From UBA3700 sp002372775 (GTDB lineage Bacteria; Bacillota; Clostridia; Christensenellales; UBA3700), in the NCBI GenBank assembly GCA_946615965.1, contig CAMOIC010000028.1, positions 1-19,082 on the forward strand: a stretch of 19,082 nucleotides of DNA, in the 5' to 3' direction. Shown piece by piece: positions 15,058 to 19,082 of the stretch. Position 1 is the first letter of the stretch. The number at the start of each line of letters is the position of its first letter. The notes beneath the pieces were generated by a model. It was given only the letters and a program-made list of their open reading frames with translations. It was not told where the DNA came from and ran no database searches. The position numbers and the translations under genes were made by a program.

Positions 15058-16080
15058 ATGGCAGCAAGAATTTTTTATCAACAAGATTGTAATCTTGACA
15101 AACTAAAAGGAAAAACAGTTGCAATTATCGGTTACGGCTCACAAGGACACGCTCATGCCCTAAACTTAAAGGAAAGCGGTGTTAACGTTGTTGTTGGTCT
15201 TTACAAAGGCAGCAAGAGCTGGGCTAAAGCTGAAGCTCAAGGTATGAAAGTTATGACATCTGCAGAAGCAGCTAAGATTGCTGATATCATCATGATCTTA
15301 ATCAACGATGAAAAGCAAGCTAAGTTATATAAAGAAGATATTGAACCAAACCTAACAGAAGGAAAGACATTAGCATTTGCTCATGGTTTCAACATCCACT
15401 TTGGATGCATTAAGCCACCAAAGAATGTTAACGTTATCATGATTGCTCCTAAGGGACCTGGTCATACAGTTAGAAGCGAATATCAAGCAGGAAAAGGTGT
15501 TCCTTGCTTAATCGCTGTTCACCAAGATGCTACAGGTGATGCATTAGATTTAGGTCTTGCATATGCTTTAGGAATTGGTGGTGCTAGAGCTGGTGTTCTT
15601 GAAACAACATTCAGAACAGAAACAGAAACAGACTTATTCGGTGAACAAGCTGTTCTTTGCGGTGGTGTTTGCGCTTTAATGCAAGCTGGTTTCGAAACTC
15701 TAGTAGAAGCTGGTTACGATCCAAGAAATGCTTACTTTGAATGTATCCATGAAATGAAGTTAATCGTTGACTTAATTTACCAAAGTGGTTTCTCTGGTAT
15801 GAGATATTCTATTTCTAACACAGCTGAATATGGTGACTATGTAACTGGTCCAAAGATCATTACAGAAGATACAAAGAAGGCTATGAAGAAAGTATTAAGC
15901 GATATCCAAGATGGTACATTCGCTAAGGAATTCTTACTAGACATGTCAGATGCTGGTGGACAAGTTCACTTCCAAGCTATGAGAAAGTTACATGCTGAAC
16001 ATCCAGCAGAAAAAGTTGGTGAAGAAGTTAGAAAGCTATACAGCTGGAACGATGAATCAGGTAAGTTAATCAACAACTAA
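15058..16080 (+). CDS. ilvC: Ketol-acid reductoisomerase
   Basis: The enzyme isomerises and reduces acetolactate to 2,3-dihydroxyisovalerate, and does the parallel isoleucine step, with Mg and usually NADPH. The 340-residue protein is the short class I form. The Rossmann motif GYGSQGHAHALNL is at 25-37, and the cofactor-specificity loop reads GLYKGSKSW (47-55). The catalytic His is H109 in AHGFNIHFG, and the metal ligands D192, E196, E227 and E231 are present, with SISNTAEYG later. The loop keeps Lys50, Ser52 and Ser54, expected to hold the 2'-phosphate of NADPH; Tyr49 stands where arginine is common. AAAGGAGATTT precedes the ATG. The 73-base gap from ilvN is AT-rich and has no terminator. 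Confidence 0.95.
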   Translation: MAARIFYQQDCNLDKLKGKTVAIIGYGSQGHAHALNLKESGVNVVVGLYKGSKSWAKAEAQGMKVMTSAEAAKIADIIMILINDEKQAKLYKEDIEPNLTEGKTLAFAHGFNIHFGCIKPPKNVNVIMIAPKGPGHTVRSEYQAGKGVPCLIAVHQDATGDALDLGLAYALGIGGARAGVLETTFRTETETDLFGEQAVLCGGVCALMQAGFETLVEAGYDPRNAYFECIHEMKLIVDLIYQSGFSGMRYSISNTAEYGDYVTGPKIITEDTKKAMKKVLSDIQDGTFAKEFLLDMSDAGGQVHFQAMRKLHAEHPAEKVGEEVRKLYSWNDESGKLINN

Positions 16081-16098
16081 TCTGTACACCAATACAAC

Positions 16099-16148
16099 AA
16101 AAAAAACAAGCCACATATGGAGAAGCTCTAATCAGTTTCTCCTTTGTG
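16099..16148 (-). terminator. Hairpin in the ilvC-ilvD gap, terminator-like on the antisense strand
   Basis: GGAGAA (16119-16124) pairs with TTCTCC (16137-16142), and CACA (16112-16115) pairs with TGTG (16145-16148) beyond a small internal loop. On the plus strand no U-tract follows (AAAAAAG comes instead), so it should not stop the operon transcript. On the minus strand the stem is followed by GCTTG and eight T (complement of 16099-16106), which has terminator form though the U-tract is five bases away. On the plus strand it may act as an RNA-stability or processing element. Confidence 0.4.
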
Positions 16149-16179
16149 CTAAAAAAGATTTAAAAAGGAAACACAAATT

Positions 16180-17838
16180 ATGTTAAGTGATAATGTAAAA
16201 TTTGGCCCACAAAATGCCCCACATAGATCTTTATATCATGCCCTTGGTATGACTAAAGAAGAAATGGATAGACCTCTTGTTGGTATCGTAAGTTCTTACA
16301 ACGAAATCGTTCCAGGACATATGAACATCGACAAGATCGTTGAAGCTGTTAGACTTGGCGTAGCTATGGCTGGCGGTACTCCAATCGTATTCCCTGCAAT
16401 TGCTGTATGCGATGGTATTGCTATGGGTCATATCGGTATGAAATATTCTCTTGTTACAAGAGACTTAATTGCCGATTCAACAGAATGTATGGCTATGGCT
16501 CATGGTTTTGATGCCCTAGTTATGGTTCCAAACTGCGATAAGAACGTTCCAGGATTATTAATGGCAGCCGCAAGATTAAATTTACCAACAGTATTTGTAT
16601 CTGGTGGTCCTATGCTTGCTGGTCACGTTAATGGTGCTAAAACAAGCTTATCTTCTATGTTCGAAGCAGTAGGTAAATACACAGCAGGCAAGATGACTCT
16701 TGAAGAACTTGAAGATTATGAATGCAAAGCTTGTCCATCATGTGGTTCTTGCTCAGGTATGTACACAGCTAACTCAATGAACTGCTTAACAGAAGTTCTT
16801 GGTATGGGTCTAAAAGGCAATGGTACAATCCCTGCTCCATATTCACAAAGAATTGAACTTGCTAAGCATGCAGGTATGGCTGTTATGAATATGCTAAAGA
16901 AAGGTATCAAGGCTAGAGATATCATGACAGAAGATGCATTCCACAATGCACTAACTGTAGATATGGCTTTAGGATGCTCAACAAACAGTATGTTACACTT
17001 ACCTGCAATCGCTCATGAATGCGGTATTGAAATCAACTTAGATATCGCTAATAGCATCTCAGCTAAGACTCCAAATCTATGTCACCTAGCTCCTGCTGGT
17101 AGAACATATATGGAAGATCTAAATGAAGCTGGTGGTGTTTATGCAGTTATGAACGAATTAAACAAGAAGGGCTTAATCAAGACTGATTGTATGACAGTTA
17201 CAGGAAAGACAGTTGGCGAAAATATTGCTAATTGCGTTAACCTTAACCCTGAAGTTATCAGACCAATTGATAATCCATATTCAACAACTGGTGGTATTGC
17301 TGTTCTTCGTGGTAACTTAGCTAAAGATGGCTCAGTTGTTAAGAGATCTGCAGTTGCTCCTTCAATGCTTGTACATGAAGGTCCAGCTAAGGTATTTGAT
17401 TCCGAAGAAGAAGCTCAAGCTGCTATCAATGCTGGCAAGATTGTTGCTGGCGATGTAGTTGTAATTCGTTATGAAGGACCAAAAGGTGGCCCAGGTATGA
17501 GAGAAATGTTAAATCCAACATCTGCTATCATGGGTATGGGACTTGGCGAATCAGTTGCGTTAATCACTGATGGTAGATTCTCAGGTGCTACTCGTGGTGC
17601 TTGTATCGGTCACGTTTCTCCAGAAGCTGCTGAAGGTGGTTTAATTGGTGTTGTTCAAGATGGCGATATCATCTCAATTGATATTCCTAACAACAAGCTT
17701 GAATTAAAGGTTGATCAAAAAGTTCTTGATGAAAGAATGAAGAACTTTGTTCCAAAGAAGAAGGAACTTTCTGGATACTTAAAGAGATATGCTCAATTAG
17801 TATCTAGTGGCGCAAAGGGTGCTATTATCAATGCCTAA
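16180..17838 (+). CDS. ilvD: Dihydroxy-acid dehydratase
   Basis: IlvD dehydrates 2,3-dihydroxyisovalerate and 2,3-dihydroxy-3-methylvalerate to the 2-oxo acids that are aminated to valine and isoleucine. The 552-residue protein has the APHRSL start, C119 in PNCDKNVPG, and the cysteine-rich CPSCGSCSGMYTANSMNC (185-202). At 45-47 it reads PGH where some DHADs have a cysteine (PCN). By analogy with the E. coli enzyme this suggests the oxygen-labile [4Fe-4S] type; this is inference. C-terminal segments GGPGMREML and DGRFSGATRG are intact. AAGGAA precedes the ATG. The gene's last codons contain the start of the following ATPase gene. Confidence 0.95.
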   Translation: MLSDNVKFGPQNAPHRSLYHALGMTKEEMDRPLVGIVSSYNEIVPGHMNIDKIVEAVRLGVAMAGGTPIVFPAIAVCDGIAMGHIGMKYSLVTRDLIADSTECMAMAHGFDALVMVPNCDKNVPGLLMAAARLNLPTVFVSGGPMLAGHVNGAKTSLSSMFEAVGKYTAGKMTLEELEDYECKACPSCGSCSGMYTANSMNCLTEVLGMGLKGNGTIPAPYSQRIELAKHAGMAVMNMLKKGIKARDIMTEDAFHNALTVDMALGCSTNSMLHLPAIAHECGIEINLDIANSISAKTPNLCHLAPAGRTYMEDLNEAGGVYAVMNELNKKGLIKTDCMTVTGKTVGENIANCVNLNPEVIRPIDNPYSTTGGIAVLRGNLAKDGSVVKRSAVAPSMLVHEGPAKVFDSEEEAQAAINAGKIVAGDVVVIRYEGPKGGPGMREMLNPTSAIMGMGLGESVALITDGRFSGATRGACIGHVSPEAAEGGLIGVVQDGDIISIDIPNNKLELKVDQKVLDERMKNFVPKKKELSGYLKRYAQLVSSGAKGAIINA

Positions 17839-19042
17839 TACAAAATTAAGTGAATTATCTATAGGATTACATTCTTTAACAGTCTTCAAGGCGTTAAAGA
17901 ATGATCCTGTTATCAAAGCGTTAATGACATTTTTAGACAATGTTGATGATGTTACTACTGCTGAAGCAGTAGAACTATACTCTAATGTTGCTTCTAATCT
18001 TTATGCCGCTAACGAAGAAAACTTATCTGATTATGTAAAGACTATCGTTGGAAACGACGAGAACATTTACATAAGAGATATAGGACAAGGAATCACCCCT
18101 ACAACACTTCTTAAGAAAAATGTAGAACGTGAACTTGAAATCCTACAAAACGTGGCTAATTTGACCGCTAGCGAGTTAAGACAAGGCGTTGCTTGGACTG
18201 AATATCTTCCTGGCTGGAATAATCCAAAGGTAGATTTAAAAGAAATCTATAAAGATAGAACAAAGAACATCTCTAAATATGGATACGGAATGTATGCGCA
18301 ATATCATATGTTCTTTATCGATAAGAATAATGCTATTGTTCCTGTTAAGAATCCAGATCCAATTAGACTTTCTGATTTAATTAACTATAAGAGAGAACAA
18401 GGTATTATCTTAGATAATACAAAAGCGTTACTTGAGAATAAACCTGCATCAAATATCCTATTAACAGGTGATGCTGGTACAGGTAAATCTTCAACAATTA
18501 AAGCTGTATGTAATGAATTGTACACTGAGGGCCTAAGAATTCTTGAAGTTAGAAAAGAACAACTTAGAGAAATCCCGGGCATCTTAGATGAACTTGCTGT
18601 CAATCCTTTAAAATTCATTATATTCATTGATGATTTATCTTTCGCAAAGAACGATGATAACTACACTGCTCTTAAAGCTATATTAGAAGGCTCAATCTCT
18701 GCTAAATCAAAGAATGTTGTTATTTATGCAACAAGTAATAGACGTCACATTATTAATGAGAAATTCTCAGACAGAGATGATGATGTATCTAAGAATGATT
18801 CTATGCAAGAGAGCGTTTCATTATCTGAAAGATTTGGTATTCAAATTTGGTTCCAAAGACCAGATAAGCAAACTTATCTTGATATTGTTACTCATTTACT
18901 TGATGCTCATAAGATTAAATATGATGTAGAAAAAGTAAAGATTGAAGCAGAAAAGTTTGCCCTATCTAGAGCAAATAGATCAGCTCGTGCAGCAAAACAA
19001 TTTGTAGATCAAGTACTAACAGAAGCAATCTCTGTTAAATAA
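17831..19042 (+). CDS. DUF815-family AAA+ ATPase of unknown role
   Basis: This 403-residue protein matches my memory of the DUF815 group of predicted ATPases. The N-terminal 180 residues are helical with no motif I recognise. The AAA+ core has Walker A GDAGTGKSS (213-221), Walker B FIIFIDDLS (262-270), a sensor 1 region VVIYATSNRRH (296-306) and a C-terminal arginine-rich helix RSARAAKQFVDQV (383-395) that could hold sensor 2. The insertion at 311-333, rich in D, S and N, is typical of the group. There is no signal peptide or membrane segment. The ATG at 17831 overlaps ilvD by eight bases, with AAAGGG ten bases upstream; a GTG at 17807 is less likely. Translation coupling to ilvD is implied. 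The biochemical role is not known to me. Confidence 0.85.
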   Translation: MPNTKLSELSIGLHSLTVFKALKNDPVIKALMTFLDNVDDVTTAEAVELYSNVASNLYAANEENLSDYVKTIVGNDENIYIRDIGQGITPTTLLKKNVERELEILQNVANLTASELRQGVAWTEYLPGWNNPKVDLKEIYKDRTKNISKYGYGMYAQYHMFFIDKNNAIVPVKNPDPIRLSDLINYKREQGIILDNTKALLENKPASNILLTGDAGTGKSSTIKAVCNELYTEGLRILEVRKEQLREIPGILDELAVNPLKFIIFIDDLSFAKNDDNYTALKAILEGSISAKSKNVVIYATSNRRHIINEKFSDRDDDVSKNDSMQESVSLSERFGIQIWFQRPDKQTYLDIVTHLLDAHKIKYDVEKVKIEAEKFALSRANRSARAAKQFVDQVLTEAISVK

Positions 19043-19054
19043 CTTGTTATTTAA
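19035..19054. repeat. AT-only inverted repeat at the end of the operon
   Basis: TTAAATAA (19035-19042, including the ATPase stop codon) and TTATTTAA (19047-19054) form an 8-bp stem with loop CTTG. It has no G-C pair in the stem and no U-tract on the plus strand, so it is at best a weak terminator. Confidence 0.3.
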
Positions 19055-19055
19055 G

Positions 19056-19082
19056 TTAAAAATCATGGCTCTCAATGAATTT
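19056..19082. other. Edge of a possible next gene, direction unresolved
   Basis: On the plus strand an ATG at 19065 opens a frame (MALNEF) to the window edge, but no ribosome binding site precedes it. On the minus strand a frame entering from the edge would read KFIESHDF and stop at 19056 (TAA), which would suit the end of a convergent gene. Twenty-seven bases cannot decide between them. Confidence 0.2.

Noticed and set aside
1..19082. CRISPR arrays, insertion sequences, phage genes, tRNA or rRNA
   Set aside because: No spaced direct repeats, transposase or integrase motifs, or RNA gene signatures were seen in the sequence; the window is filled with ordinary metabolic genes.

Overview
The window looks like chromosomal DNA of a low-GC Gram-positive anaerobe of the Clostridia. 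Reasons: AT-rich spacers, strong AGGAGG-type ribosome binding sites, abundant AGA/TTA codons, a diiron flavoprotein typical of anaerobes, and clostridial-type metabolic genes. I cannot name the genus from sequence alone. There are 20 confident or near-confident genes (one cut by the left edge), no tRNA or rRNA, no CRISPR array and no mobile element.

Left part (1-6355, all on the minus strand). Reading leftward from 6355: a DeoR-type sugar regulator, a 1-phosphofructokinase-like PfkB kinase, a maltose/galactoside-type O-acetyltransferase, an FprA-type diiron flavoprotein and a GNAT acetyltransferase. These are packed with overlaps or short gaps and probably form one operon. Next come hypoxanthine phosphoribosyltransferase, with its own promoter and a good intrinsic terminator, a four-helix membrane protein of unknown function, an adenine-phosphoribosyltransferase-type PRTase followed by a terminator-like hairpin, and the start of a zinc-ribbon Nudix hydrolase (NudC type).

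Centre (6356-6670). A 315-base divergent regulatory region. It has a good promoter for the sugar regulator, a less certain promoter toward ilvA, operator-like repeats and palindromes, and no recognisable T-box or leader peptide.

Right part (6671-19042, all on the plus strand). A long branched-chain amino acid operon: ilvA, ridA, leuA, leuC, leuD, leuB, ilvB, ilvN, ilvC, ilvD. It encodes every step from threonine and pyruvate to the 2-oxo acids of isoleucine, valine and leucine; only the final transaminase (ilvE) is absent. RidA next to IlvA fits removal of the reactive enamine/imine that IlvA releases. The last gene is a DUF815-family AAA+ ATPase whose start codon lies inside the end of ilvD, so the two are probably translationally coupled; its role in this setting is unknown.

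Most of the window is ordinary metabolism. The points most worth a second look are the coupled DUF815 ATPase, the apparent lack of amino-acid-sensing attenuation before an operon this large, the operator-like structure in the divergent region, and a hairpin between ilvC and ilvD whose U-tract faces the antisense direction.
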